Source of the DNA: Billgrantia montanilacus
GTDB lineage: Bacteria > Pseudomonadota > Gammaproteobacteria > Pseudomonadales > Halomonadaceae
Length of the DNA stretch: 64,000 bases
Assembly (NCBI RefSeq): GCF_003336675.1
Contig: NZ_QPII01000002.1
Span: forward strand, 434,001 to 498,000
Direction of reading: 5' to 3'
Positions 1 to 8,823 of this stretch are shown piece after piece. Each line of letters starts with the position of its first letter. The first letter of the stretch is position 1. Both the position numbers and the translations under genes were made by a program. The notes beneath the pieces were generated by a model, which saw only the letters and a program-made list of their open reading frames with translations, searched no databases and had not been told where the DNA came from.

Positions 1-1396
1 AGGCGGCGCCATCACCACCGAGAATACCGAACACAGCACCGCTACCACCTCGCCCCAGGCCAGGCGCGGCAGCTGGCAGGCGCCGGCTGTCTCCCGTTTC
101 CAGGGCGCCACCTTCGACGGCTACCACCGCCCGGATGGCCGCGTGGGCACCGCCAACGTGTGGCTGGTGGTGCCGCTGGTCTTCTGCGAGAACCGCAATA
201 TCGAGGTCCTGCGCCAATGTATCGCCGATGCCCTGGGTGAAGACCCCTACCGCGACTACAAGCGGCTGGCCAGGGAGCTGCTCCACGGTCAGGCCTCCGA
301 GGAGCCCGTCGCCCCGCCGCGTGAGCGGCTTTTCCCCCACGTGGATGGCGTGCGATTCCTGACCCATACCCTGGGCTGCGGCGGCACCGACGCGGACGCC
401 CAGGCGCTCTGCGAACTGCTCGCCGGCTACATCTGCCACCCCAACGTGGCCGGTGCCACGGTGCTGAGCCTGGGCTGCCAGAAGGCGCAGATCGAGATGC
501 TCAGAAGCGCCGTGGCCGAGCGCGACCCCCAGGGCCTGCGCCCGGTGCACTACCTGGAACAGCAAGCCAGCATCAGCGAAGAGGCGCTGATTCGCCAGGC
601 CCTGACCACCATCTTCGACGGCCTCGCCGAGGCCAACCGGGTCGAACGGCGGCCCGCGCCCCTGTCCGAGCTGGTCATCGGCGTGGAGTGTGGCGGCTCC
701 GATGGCTTCTCGGGGCTGTCCGCCAACCCGCTGGTGGGAGCGGTCATCGATCGCCTGGTGGCCCTGGGCGGCAGCGGCATCCTCAGCGAGTTCCCCGAGC
801 TGTGTGGCGTGGAGCATGAGCTGATCGCCCGCTGTACCGACGATGCGGTTGCCGAACGCTTCGCAGCCCTGATGGATGCCTACCAGCAGCATGCCGCTCG
901 GGTCGGAGCCGATTTCTCCATGAACCCCTCGCCGGGCAACATCCGCGACGGGTTGATCACCGATGCCATGAAGTCCGCCGGGGCGGCGAAGAAAGGCGGC
1001 GACAGCCCGGTGGTCGACGTGCTCGACTACACCGAGCCCCTGATGCGCAAGGGCCTCAACCTGCTCTGCACACCGGGCAACGACGTGGAGTCGACCACCG
1101 CGCTGGCAGGGTCCGGGGCCAACCTTATCCTGTTCACCACCGGACTCGGCACGCCCACCGGCAACCCGGTCACCCCGGTGCTCAAGATCGCCAGCAACAG
1201 CGAGCTCGCCCTGCGCATGAGCGACGTCATCGACTTCGATGCCGGCCCCATCATTCGCGGCGAGGAGCCAATCGACGCACTGGCCGACCGCCTGCTGGAG
1301 TTGTGCATCGACGCCGCCTCGGGGCGCTACCAGCCCCGTGCGGTCGGCCTCGCCCAGTACGACTTCATACCCTGGAAACGCGGCGTGTCGCTGTAG
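1..1396 (+). CDS. UxaA-family altronate dehydratase-type protein (5' end outside window)
   Basis: The reading frame is open from the left edge to the TAG at 1394-1396, giving 464 visible residues. By comparison with E. coli UxaA (about 495 aa) I estimate that 75-85 N-terminal residues of the SAF domain lie outside. Family hallmarks are the RPDGRVGTANVW stretch, the HTLGCGG cysteine motif, GVECGGSDGFSG and the late SPGN and TPGND motifs, typical of the Fe-dependent sugar-acid dehydratase domain. Members dehydrate altronate or galactarate to 2-keto-3-deoxy acids in the cytoplasm. The substrate here is not decided by sequence. The neighbouring NanR-type regulator and TRAP genes (convergent) suggest a sugar-acid role. 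An ATG at 143 is internal and is not the start. Confidence 0.85.
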   Translation, partial: GGAITTENTEHSTATTSPQARRGSWQAPAVSRFQGATFDGYHRPDGRVGTANVWLVVPLVFCENRNIEVLRQCIADALGEDPYRDYKRLARELLHGQASEEPVAPPRERLFPHVDGVRFLTHTLGCGGTDADAQALCELLAGYICHPNVAGATVLSLGCQKAQIEMLRSAVAERDPQGLRPVHYLEQQASISEEALIRQALTTIFDGLAEANRVERRPAPLSELVIGVECGGSDGFSGLSANPLVGAVIDRLVALGGSGILSEFPELCGVEHELIARCTDDAVAERFAALMDAYQQHAARVGADFSMNPSPGNIRDGLITDAMKSAGAAKKGGDSPVVDVLDYTEPLMRKGLNLLCTPGNDVESTTALAGSGANLILFTTGLGTPTGNPVTPVLKIASNSELALRMSDVIDFDAGPIIRGEEPIDALADRLLELCIDAASGRYQPRAVGLAQYDFIPWKRGVSL

Positions 1397-1419
1397 GAAA
1401 ACGCTCAGTCCGTCACTTT

Positions 1420-2145
1420 TCACTCCGCTTCGGGAGTCAGGCGCCTCTTGAGCTTCATATAGGTACCGTAGTGGCGGTCCAGATGGCGGCGCATGGCCGC
1501 CTCGGCGGCGTCGGGGTCACGGGACTCGATGGACTCGACGATCTCGATATGCGCCGTGAGCGCCGCCTTGTCCTCATCCTTCTGCTGCAGCACCTGGGCG
1601 CGGCGGTCGTCGAGCCATTCGGACAGCGCCACATGAATGGCATCGAAGATCGGATTGCGACCGATGCTCGCCAGCACGCCATGAAAATCGTTATCGGAAC
1701 GCTTGAAGCGTGCCTCGTCGCCGATGGCATCGCGGTTGTCCTGAAGGGCCTCGCGAAGCCGGGCGAGATCCTCGTCACTGGCATGACGGGCCGCATAGCG
1801 GGCCAGCGATATCTCGAACATGGCCCGGGCTTCCTGAAAGTATTGCTGGCCGTCGGGCTTGGAGAGCAGCTGGCGTGTCACTCCGGAGAGTCGCGCCATC
1901 ACCGCTTCGGCCGTGGGTCGAATGACTCGAGCACGAGTGCCGCTGTTGATGGCGATCAGGCCAAGCTGTTGCAGGTGGAACAGCGCTTCGCGCACCGCCG
2001 GCCGGCCGACGCCGAACTGCTCCATCAGCTCCCGCTCGGAGGGGAGTTGATCGTTCTCGCCCAGCCGCCCCTCGAGAATCTCCGCCTCGAGCTGTTCGGC
2101 GACCTGTTCGGACAGCGTCTTGCGCTCGACCCGGTATTTGGTCAT
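1420..2145 (-). CDS. NanR-type GntR/FadR family transcriptional regulator
   Basis: This 241-aa DNA-binding repressor has an N-terminal winged HTH (about residues 10-75, with LPSERELMEQFGVGRPAVRE) and a C-terminal helical FCD ligand domain. It resembles E. coli NanR along most of its length, including the QLPSEREL, VGRPxVREAL and NPIFxAIHVAL blocks and a shared ARV-RP-A segment after the wing. I chose ATG 2145, which follows an AGGAGAG sequence; a GTG two codons upstream (2151) is possible. It lies at the downstream end of the TRAP/Ldh gene run. No nan genes are nearby, so it probably senses a sugar acid rather than sialic acid. NanR-like direct repeats occur at 6473-6490 and 9704-9721. Confidence 0.88.
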   Translation of the reverse strand: MTKYRVERKTLSEQVAEQLEAEILEGRLGENDQLPSERELMEQFGVGRPAVREALFHLQQLGLIAINSGTRARVIRPTAEAVMARLSGVTRQLLSKPDGQQYFQEARAMFEISLARYAARHASDEDLARLREALQDNRDAIGDEARFKRSDNDFHGVLASIGRNPIFDAIHVALSEWLDDRRAQVLQQKDEDKAALTAHIEIVESIESRDPDAAEAAMRRHLDRHYGTYMKLKRRLTPEAE

Positions 2146-2211
2146 GGGCACTCTCTCTCCTGGTTAGCCGCTTATCTGCCGCTATTTTACTGTATTTTGC
2201 CCGGCTTTCGT

Positions 2212-3288
2212 TCAGCCGATTCGGCTCAGCGGGCAAAGGCCGTACTCCCGGGCGAGTTCGGCATAGGCCTGTCGGTTCGCCGCATCGAGTGGAATGCCCA
2301 GGGCATCCCGCCTCGCCTGACAGCGCCATTCACGATCGCCGGATGCCAGGACTTCGGCGCCCTCTATCGCGGGCCGGCTACGCAAGTCGGCCAGGTAGTC
2401 GGCGAGACAGCGGGCGAAGGTTCCCTCCTCGACGAAGGCGTCCGGTTGAATGGCAAGAAAGAAGTGGCCGATGCCCCGCGGCGTCGCCATGTCCGGCCCA
2501 CCCATGGGCAATAAGCGAAAGCCGTTCTGCATCCCCGCCAGGGCGGAGCTCAACACCTCGACCATTCCCCCCAGCCCCGCCCCCTTGAAGCCGAAATCGC
2601 TACCGCCCAGGGGCAGGAGTGCCGCGACCTCGGCTGGCGTGCGGGTGACCCGACCCACCGCGTCGGCGGCCACCTGGTCGGGCAGCTCACGACCGATGGC
2701 ACCGTACTGCTGCACGCGATTCCAGGGGATCGAACTCGTCGCCATATCCAGCAGGTAGGGGGCGTCACCCGCCACCGGCGCCGCAAAGGCGATCGGGTTG
2801 GTACCGTGGAAGGGCGCTGCCCCCTGGTGCAGCAGCACGAAAGGGTCGGAGTTGCAGAAGGCCATGCCGATGTAGCCACGTTCGGCGGCGGCCAGGGCGT
2901 AGCACCCCGCCGCCCCGAAATGCGATGAGTTGCCCACCGCCACCGCCCCCATGCCGGCCTCCCCGGCCATGGCCATGGCGTGCTCCATGGCAGTGTAACC
3001 GGCAAGATGCCCCAGACCGTCGTCGGCATCCAGGAAACCGGTGGCCGCAAGGCGGCGATGAAAGACCATCCTCGGCGCCCCCTTGATGCGTCCGCCCTCG
3101 AGCGCCTTCAGGTAATGGGGCAGCAGGCGCAGGCCATGGCTGTCGGTGCCCATGCGCGATGCGGTGACCAGCGCCCGGATCGCCGCGTCCGCCGACGCCT
3201 GGTCGGCGCCGGCGGCCGCCAGCACCTCGCGCATGAAGCGCTCGAGGTCCTCGGTGGCGACGCGGAAATCGTGCAGGGTGTCGTTCAT
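2212..3288 (-). CDS. Ldh-family (malate/L-lactate/ureidoglycolate type) NAD(P)-dependent dehydrogenase
   Basis: The protein is 358 aa, the usual length for the non-Rossmann Ldh_2 family that includes YlbC/AllD, YiaK and ComC. It has the early SRMGTDSHGLRLLPHYL segment with the catalytic histidine region, the GNSSHFGAAG motif, GTNPIAFAAP and the FKGAGLGGMVEVLS block. Family enzymes interconvert 2-hydroxy and 2-keto acids with NAD(P)H in the cytoplasm. The gene lies 48 bases after the TRAP large-subunit gene, in the same direction, so it is probably cotranscribed and works on the imported acid or a product of it. The exact substrate cannot be read from sequence. Confidence 0.85.
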   Translation of the reverse strand: MNDTLHDFRVATEDLERFMREVLAAAGADQASADAAIRALVTASRMGTDSHGLRLLPHYLKALEGGRIKGAPRMVFHRRLAATGFLDADDGLGHLAGYTAMEHAMAMAGEAGMGAVAVGNSSHFGAAGCYALAAAERGYIGMAFCNSDPFVLLHQGAAPFHGTNPIAFAAPVAGDAPYLLDMATSSIPWNRVQQYGAIGRELPDQVAADAVGRVTRTPAEVAALLPLGGSDFGFKGAGLGGMVEVLSSALAGMQNGFRLLPMGGPDMATPRGIGHFFLAIQPDAFVEEGTFARCLADYLADLRSRPAIEGAEVLASGDREWRCQARRDALGIPLDAANRQAYAELAREYGLCPLSRIG

Positions 3289-3336
3289 GGACGGCTCGCT
3301 TCTGGTCTCGGTCGTGATGAGAGAGGGCGATCAGCC

Positions 3337-4716
3337 TCAGCGGTAAATCAGCGTCGGCAGCCACATGGAGATGGCCGGTATGAAGGTCACCAGCAGCAGG
3401 CAGACCACCAGCGGAATGAGGAACGGGATGGTGCCGCGCATGCAGCGCTCGAAGCTGACGTTGGAGACCCTCGAGAGCACGTAGAGCACCATGCCCACCG
3501 GCGGTGTCAGCAGGCCGATCATCAGGTTGAGCACCATGATCACACCGAAGTGGACCGGATCGACCCCCACGGCGATGGCCATGGGCAACAGCACTGGCAC
3601 CAGGATGGTGATCGCGGCGATGGTCTCCATGAAACAGCCGACGATGATGAGCACGATATTGGCCATCATCAGTACGGCGAGCTTGCTGTCGGCGAAGGTC
3701 CCCATGAGGGCGATGACATTCTGAGTCACCTGGTTGCTGGTCAGGATCCAGGCGAAGATCGACGCTGAGCCGACGATGAACAGAATTACCGCCGTGGTCT
3801 CGATGGTCTCCATGCTGACCTTGAGCAGTTTCTGCCAGGTCAGGGTGCGATAGACCACCACACCCAGCAGCAAGGCGTAGGCCACCGCAGCCACGGCCGC
3901 CTCGGTGGGGGTGAAGGCCCCGGTGATGATACCGCCGACGATGATGACCGGGGTCATCAGCGACAGGAATGCCCGGCCAAAGGTCCGTCCCAGTACGCGC
4001 ACCGAGAATCGTGCATCGGCGGTATAACCTCGGCGACGGGAGATGACAAAGATCATCAGCATCAGCATGACCCCCATCAGCAGGCCTGGCACCAGGCCAG
4101 CGGCGAACAGCTGCCCCACCGAGGCCGAGGCCATGACGCCATAGATCACCATGGGCAGGCTGGGTGGGATGATCGGTCCGATGGTCGACGATGCCGCCGT
4201 GATGCCAACGGCGAATTCCTCGTCGTAACCGGCATCCTTCATGGCCTTGACCTCGATCATGCCGAGACCACCGGCGTCGGCTACCGCCGCTCCCGACATG
4301 CCCGAGAAAACGATACTCGCGCCGACATTGACGTGGCCCAACCCACCGCGCATCCAGCCCATCAGCGCCTTGGCGAAGTTGAAGATGCGCTCGGTGATGC
4401 CACCGTTGTTCATCAAGCTACCAGCGAAGATAAAGAAGGGAATGGCCAGCAACGGGAAGCTGTCGATACCGTTGATCATGCGGTGTGCCACCACGATGTC
4501 AGGCACCTGACCGGTGATCAGCACGAACATCAGGCAGGCACCGGCAAGGCTGATGGCGATGGGCACGCCAAGCACCAGCATGGTGAACAGGGCAAAGAAG
4601 AGGAAGGAAAGATGGTAGCCCATCAGTGGCAGGATTACGCAGCCCAGCACGGCCAGTGTTGCCAGCAGCGGAGATACGACCGGCTTTTGCCAGCGCATCA
4701 CGGATAGTCGGGACAT
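3337..4716 (-). CDS. TRAP transporter large permease subunit (DctM type)
   Basis: The product is a 459-aa, very hydrophobic inner-membrane protein with about a dozen predicted spans. It has typical DctM blocks such as the PLLAIPFFIFAGSLMNNGGI segment, SGAAVADAGGLG, TAASSTIGPIIPPSLPMVIYG and GAFTPTEAAVAAVAYA. It forms the transport channel of a sodium-driven TRAP system with the DctQ and DctP proteins encoded just upstream. I prefer ATG 4716; a GTG at 4776 in the same frame overlaps the end of the small-subunit gene by 11 bases and is an alternative. The neighbouring sugar-acid enzymes point to a hexonate or four-carbon sugar acid as cargo. Confidence 0.93.
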   Translation of the reverse strand: MSRLSVMRWQKPVVSPLLATLAVLGCVILPLMGYHLSFLFFALFTMLVLGVPIAISLAGACLMFVLITGQVPDIVVAHRMINGIDSFPLLAIPFFIFAGSLMNNGGITERIFNFAKALMGWMRGGLGHVNVGASIVFSGMSGAAVADAGGLGMIEVKAMKDAGYDEEFAVGITAASSTIGPIIPPSLPMVIYGVMASASVGQLFAAGLVPGLLMGVMLMLMIFVISRRRGYTADARFSVRVLGRTFGRAFLSLMTPVIIVGGIITGAFTPTEAAVAAVAYALLLGVVVYRTLTWQKLLKVSMETIETTAVILFIVGSASIFAWILTSNQVTQNVIALMGTFADSKLAVLMMANIVLIIVGCFMETIAAITILVPVLLPMAIAVGVDPVHFGVIMVLNLMIGLLTPPVGMVLYVLSRVSNVSFERCMRGTIPFLIPLVVCLLLVTFIPAISMWLPTLIYR

Positions 4717-4765
4717 GCGAAGACTCTCGATAAGGATGGCATTGAGGGAAACCTCGTCACGGGCA

Positions 4766-5302
4766 TCATGCAGCACGGTCCCGGTACTTGAGATACAGCC
4801 GTTGTGCGGTGCGTATCGCCATCAGCGCGAAGGCGACACAGACGGTGTAGTAGATCAGGCTCTTGGGCAGGTCTACCGAGACCATCAGGCTGTTGGTGCG
4901 TGACGCCAGGCGATAGGTCACCCAGGTCATTGCCAGGTAGAAGCCAAGACTGGCTGCCCCCACCAGGCGTTCGAGCAGGCGTGACTGCCACGCGGGCATG
5001 TAGTGGTAGAAGAACTCCACCATGATGTGGCTGCCATTGCGCGCGGCCATGACGCTACCCAAGAAGCCGACGCCTATCAGCAGGTAGCGGGCGATCTCTT
5101 CGGTCCAGCCGATGGAGCTTCCCATCACGTACCGGCTGAAGAACTGGGCGAACACCACCAGGATGAGCGCCCAGAACAGGATCAGGGTCGCCAGGTCTTC
5201 CAGGCGATAGTCGTTCAAGCGAAAGGGGGTATCGTCAAAGGCCGACTCGAAGTCGATCAGGGGATCGGCAGCCGGCACGGAATCTTCACGCTTCTCACTC
5301 AT
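4766..5302 (-). CDS. TRAP transporter small permease subunit (DctQ type)
   Basis: This 178-aa protein has four hydrophobic segments after a polar N-terminus of about 30 residues. It shows the SRYVMGSSIGWTEEIARY motif that marks DctQ proteins (an Arg-Tyr pair, then a W-x-E-E loop). It assembles with the DctM subunit in the inner membrane. It sits 56 bases after the dctP-type gene, with its 3' end next to or inside the start region of the large-subunit gene, so translational coupling is likely. Confidence 0.9.
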   Translation of the reverse strand: MSEKREDSVPAADPLIDFESAFDDTPFRLNDYRLEDLATLILFWALILVVFAQFFSRYVMGSSIGWTEEIARYLLIGVGFLGSVMAARNGSHIMVEFFYHYMPAWQSRLLERLVGAASLGFYLAMTWVTYRLASRTNSLMVSVDLPKSLIYYTVCVAFALMAIRTAQRLYLKYRDRAA

Positions 5303-5358
5303 GGCAAGACTCCAGGGCTTCCGCCCGAGAGCGACGGAAGCCCCTCACAGGGTAGCGG

Positions 5359-6360
5359 TTACTGGCCGATGGCCTGCAGGCGATCGTAGGTTTCCTGATC
5401 CCATGTGGCGGCTGAGCCGTTATGTGCGGGTACAACGGCCTCACGGAAGGCTTCGCGGTCCACCTCGTTGACGGTGTTGCCCTGCTCCTCGAACCAGGCC
5501 ACCAGCTCCGCCTCGGCTTGCTGGATATCCCGGGTATTGTTCTCGGCAGCCTCCTGGAAAACCTCACGGAATATCTCGCGGTCCTCCTCGGAGAGCTGGT
5601 TCCAGCGTGGTCCACCGACGATGGTGATCAGCGAGTCGGTGATATGGCCAGTCAGGTTGATGTAGTCCTGAACTTCGTGGAAGGCCTTGGCGCGGATCGT
5701 CGGAAGCGGGTTCTCCTGGGCATCCACCACGCCCTGCTGCAGGGCCAGGTAGACCTCATCGAAGGCGATGGGGGTCGGGTTGGCGCCCACGGCCCGCGGC
5801 ATCATCATGTACATTGGCGCATTGGGGACACGGATCTTCATGTCCTGCATGTCCGCGGGCTCGTTCACCGGTTCATTGGAGGTGACATGGCGCTCGCCAT
5901 AGTAATTGAGGGCGAGCGGCACGTTACCTGTCTGGTCCTGGTAACCCTGGGCGATCTCCTGGAACAGGTCGCTCTCGGCATAGGCCTGCCAGTGGTCGAA
6001 ATCCCGGAACATGTAGGCGGCACCGGCGATACCCATGGGGCCATAGGAGCGTCCGGCAAACTGGGTTCCGGTATAGATGACGTCCACGGTACCCAGTTCG
6101 AGCCCCTCGTTGATGTCCTCTTCCTTGCCTAACGAGGACGCCGGGTGCACCTGCATGGTGTAACGCCCTTCGGTACGTTCCTCGATCTGCTCGGCGGCCC
6201 ATTCCGCCCACTTGTGGAACGGCTCGGACGTTTCGTAGACGTGGGCGAACCGCAGGCTTTGCTGGGCCTGTACGGCGCCGGTAAAGCCGATGCCCGCAGC
6301 GAGTAAGCTGGCGGTCAGCATGCGGGCCAGCTTGAGATGGCGTTGGCTCTTGTGACTCAT
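5359..6360 (-). CDS. TRAP transporter substrate-binding protein (DctP type)
   Basis: The protein is a 333-aa periplasmic solute receptor. ATG 6360 begins a clear signal peptide (basic start, hydrophobic stretch, cleavage after AVQAQ near residue 30). The mature part has the DctP/SiaP pattern: LRFAHVYETSEPFHKWAEW, HPASSLGKEED, a YYGERHVTSNEPV strand, the RVPNAP segment with the conserved carboxylate-binding Arg, and NPLPTI. The longer in-frame ORF upstream lacks a signal peptide and is ignored. It is the first gene of the TRAP-Ldh-regulator run. A NanR-like operator lies at 6473-6490, about 115-130 bases upstream. Confidence 0.93.
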   Translation of the reverse strand: MSHKSQRHLKLARMLTASLLAAGIGFTGAVQAQQSLRFAHVYETSEPFHKWAEWAAEQIEERTEGRYTMQVHPASSLGKEEDINEGLELGTVDVIYTGTQFAGRSYGPMGIAGAAYMFRDFDHWQAYAESDLFQEIAQGYQDQTGNVPLALNYYGERHVTSNEPVNEPADMQDMKIRVPNAPMYMMMPRAVGANPTPIAFDEVYLALQQGVVDAQENPLPTIRAKAFHEVQDYINLTGHITDSLITIVGGPRWNQLSEEDREIFREVFQEAAENNTRDIQQAEAELVAWFEEQGNTVNEVDREAFREAVVPAHNGSAATWDQETYDRLQAIGQ

Positions 6361-6472
6361 CTTGTTGTCCTCACGACCTGTTGAGTTTGTTCTACGTGTG
6401 GGTTGTTGATGGTGGCGACTCGCGTGTTCGAGCGAGGTGCCGGGCACTCACCGCCTTGGCTTGGTATCCTGC

Positions 6473-6490
6473 TGTATACGTGTCATACCA
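6473..6490 (-). promoter_or_regulatory. Putative NanR-type operator upstream of the TRAP genes
   Basis: On the minus strand the site reads TGGTATGACACGTATACA, a direct repeat of a GTAT core spaced ten bases apart. It matches the site at 9704-9721 in most positions and resembles the tandem GGTATA repeats bound by E. coli NanR. It lies between the dctP-type start (6360) and the end of the kinase gene (6563), where a promoter for the TRAP run is expected. The match was made by eye; no binding is shown. Confidence 0.6.
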
Positions 6491-6562
6491 TCAAATTCCA
6501 ACCTAGCCGCTCCACGCCCATTGCGCAACTCGGAGCCAGCACCTTTCGCCAACGGCGCCGGG

Positions 6563-7804
6563 TCAGCCAGCACCCAAGCCGGCCGAAAGCTGCCGATGCA
6601 GCCGGGCCAGCAGAGACGCCTTTCCGAAACCGCCGGCCTTGGTCATCACCCGGCGGGCCGGATCGCCATCCAGGAAGCCCAGGGCCACTCCGGGAGACCA
6701 TTCCGCTTCCACGCTAATCGACCTGACACCGAGCCTCGAGAGCGCGGCCATGGCAATATCCCCACCGGTCAGGAACAGCAGCTCCTCGCCATCGTTCGAC
6801 CAGGCTCGGGTAACCGCGGCGACCCCTTCGGCCATGGCATAGGCCACGTCCTCGGCGGTAATCTCCTGCAAACCGGAAGCGGGAGGTACGCCGGGAATCA
6901 GCACCACCACGGCCCCGGGCAGCTCGGGCACGCCCCCCGCAAGTGCCTGCAGTACCGGAATGGATGGCGCCTGATCACACAGCACCGCCAGCTGTTCGCC
7001 TGCCCTGGGACTACGCGAGCCCACCGCATAGAGCACCCTGCGGATGCTACCGAGCGGACGAGGGCACGCTTGGAGTCGCCCGAAGCAGCGCTGAGCCATG
7101 GCGGTGGCAAGGCCTGCGGCGCCCGCCAGTAGGCGCGGCGCTCCCGCCCGGAGTAGCGTGTCGTAGAGAATGGCAAGGTCCTGGTCACTCTCGGCATCGG
7201 CCACGCAATCGCCTGCCGGCAGCGCCATGCCGTGGCCGGCATGGTGGAAAAGCCGCATTCCCTCGGCACCGAAGGCCCGATCCAGCGGACCCAGGAGAGG
7301 AGGTGAACGGGCATCAAACCGGTAGGCGCTCTCCGCTAGCGGCACGCCGTCGACCCACACCGCGGCGTCACGCACCAGCCGCCCCTGGGCGGGAACCGCC
7401 GGTGCCAACAGCAGCGGGTGGCCCGTCGCCTCGCGCATGGCAATACATTCGGCCACCACCTGGCCGCGCAGGGTGGAGTCGACCTTCTTGAACCAGGTCG
7501 TGGGCGCCGTCCGGGCCAGACAGCGGGTGGCCCGTGCCACCCGCTCGGCGGCCTGGCCGGCAGAAAGATGGCGGGACTCGGTATTCACCGCGATCACCTC
7601 GGGCCAGGTGCCCTCCCAGTCGGACAAGGCGTCATCCAGCGCCTCCAGGGCGATCACCACCCGCGCATCGGCGCCGCGCGCGGCAAAGGGGGCAGCCGCA
7701 TCCAGTGCGCCGGTCAGGTCATCGGCCACGATGGCGACACGGCAGCCGGTGCTGCCAGCGCCCACTTCATCATGGGCCGCCCCGCTCACGGCTGAGACGC
7801 TCAC
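6563..7804 (-). CDS. Four-carbon acid sugar kinase family protein (DUF1537/OtnK/DtnK type)
   Basis: The protein has 413 aa with the N-terminal IVADDLTGALDAAAPFA signature of the DUF1537 kinases, then VNTESRHLS, FKKVDSTLRG and, in the C-terminal domain, FLTGGDIAMAALSRLG and the KAGGFGK nucleotide motif. Known members phosphorylate D-threonate, D-erythronate or related acids at O4 in the cytoplasm. It starts with GTG at 7804, overlapping the pdxA-type stop codon (GTGA), so the two are probably coupled. The kinase plus PdxA2 pair is the arrangement described for D-threonate breakdown (DtnK-PdxA2). A 15-base tandem duplication lies exactly at the junction (7786-7815). Confidence 0.88.
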   Translation of the reverse strand: MSVSAVSGAAHDEVGAGSTGCRVAIVADDLTGALDAAAPFAARGADARVVIALEALDDALSDWEGTWPEVIAVNTESRHLSAGQAAERVARATRCLARTAPTTWFKKVDSTLRGQVVAECIAMREATGHPLLLAPAVPAQGRLVRDAAVWVDGVPLAESAYRFDARSPPLLGPLDRAFGAEGMRLFHHAGHGMALPAGDCVADAESDQDLAILYDTLLRAGAPRLLAGAAGLATAMAQRCFGRLQACPRPLGSIRRVLYAVGSRSPRAGEQLAVLCDQAPSIPVLQALAGGVPELPGAVVVLIPGVPPASGLQEITAEDVAYAMAEGVAAVTRAWSNDGEELLFLTGGDIAMAALSRLGVRSISVEAEWSPGVALGFLDGDPARRVMTKAGGFGKASLLARLHRQLSAGLGAG

Positions 7805-7815
7805 GGCTGAGACGC
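7786..7815. repeat. Perfect 15-bp tandem duplication at a gene junction
   Basis: The unit tcacggctgagacgc occurs twice in a row (7786-7800 and 7801-7815). On the minus strand each copy carries the pdxA-type stop codon and an in-frame GTG for the next gene. The kinase gene therefore has two possible GTG starts, 15 bases apart. Confidence 0.9.
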
Positions 7816-8823
7816 TCGCGACTCAGCCCCGGCCGCGACGTCCGACAGCCGACGCGCGTAGGCAATGGCCGAGCCCATGTTGGTGGCATCCGCCCTGCCC
7901 TGCCAGGCAATATCGAAGGCGGTGCCGTGATCCACCGAGGTGCGCTGCACCGGCAGCCCGAGGCTGACATTGACGGTCGTGTCGAAGGCGATCAGCTTGA
8001 CCGGGATATGACCCTGGTCGTGGTACTGGGCCACGACCAGGTCGAACTCCCCTTTCGAGGCACGGTAAAACACGCTATCGGCGGATATCGGGCCGCTGAC
8101 CGCGTAGCCCCGTTCCTTGAGCGTGTGGACTGCGGGTGCGATGACCCGGGTATCCTCGTCACCGAAGATCCCGCCTTCGCCACAGTGGGGATTGAGCCCG
8201 GCCACGGCGATGCGCGGCTTCGCCACACCCATGGCCACCAGGTGCGCATGGCCCGCCTCCACCGTGTCGATGATACGCGTCTCGGTGACCCGCTCGATGG
8301 CCCCGCGCAAGGAGACATGGGTGGACACGTGCAGTGTCGATAGCGTCTCGGAGGCCAGCAGCATGAACGACGACGGCGCCCCGGTAAGCGCCGCCAGCAT
8401 ACCGGTATGACCATCGTAATGATGACCGGCCTCGTGCAGAGCGGCCTTGTTGAGCGGTGCGGTGACGATCACTCGGGCGCGGCCGTCCTGCACCAGCTTG
8501 ACCGCTGTCTCGACACAGCGAAACGCCATGTCACCCCCGCCGGCGCTGATCCTGCCATCCGGTATCTCGACGTCCTCCGGCACCTCGACGATGGCCACGG
8601 CCACGCTAGTGGCTTCACCCGCCTCGTCGAGCGGGGTGAAGGCAAGCTCAGCGCCGATGGAACGCGCCGCACGGCGGTAGATGGCGGGATCCCCCACCAG
8701 CAGGGTGGTGGCACGTTCGGCGGGAGACATGGCGGCCACGGCACGACAGATGATTTCCGGACCGATGCCGGCCGGGTCCCCCATGGTGATGACGATCGCA
8801 TAGCAGGTAGAGGGCGTGGTCAT
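7801..8823 (-). CDS. pdxA2: PdxA-family 4-phospho-hydroxyacid dehydrogenase (PdxA2 type)
   Basis: This 340-aa protein belongs to the PdxA family: TMGDPAGIGPEII at the N-terminus, TAPLNKAAL, the metal-ligand histidine region AGHHYDGHTGMLA, AGLNPHCGEGG and VVAQYHDQGHIPVKL. Biosynthetic PdxA oxidises 4-phosphohydroxythreonine for vitamin B6. PdxA2 paralogues oxidise and decarboxylate D-threonate 4-phosphate to dihydroxyacetone phosphate. Its place between a DUF1537 kinase and an SDR supports the catabolic role. ATG 8823 overlaps the SDR stop by four bases (ATGA). The longer in-frame ORF lies inside the SDR gene and is not used. Confidence 0.87.
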   Translation of the reverse strand: MTTPSTCYAIVITMGDPAGIGPEIICRAVAAMSPAERATTLLVGDPAIYRRAARSIGAELAFTPLDEAGEATSVAVAIVEVPEDVEIPDGRISAGGGDMAFRCVETAVKLVQDGRARVIVTAPLNKAALHEAGHHYDGHTGMLAALTGAPSSFMLLASETLSTLHVSTHVSLRGAIERVTETRIIDTVEAGHAHLVAMGVAKPRIAVAGLNPHCGEGGIFGDEDTRVIAPAVHTLKERGYAVSGPISADSVFYRASKGEFDLVVAQYHDQGHIPVKLIAFDTTVNVSLGLPVQRTSVDHGTAFDIAWQGRADATNMGSAIAYARRLSDVAAGAESRASQP

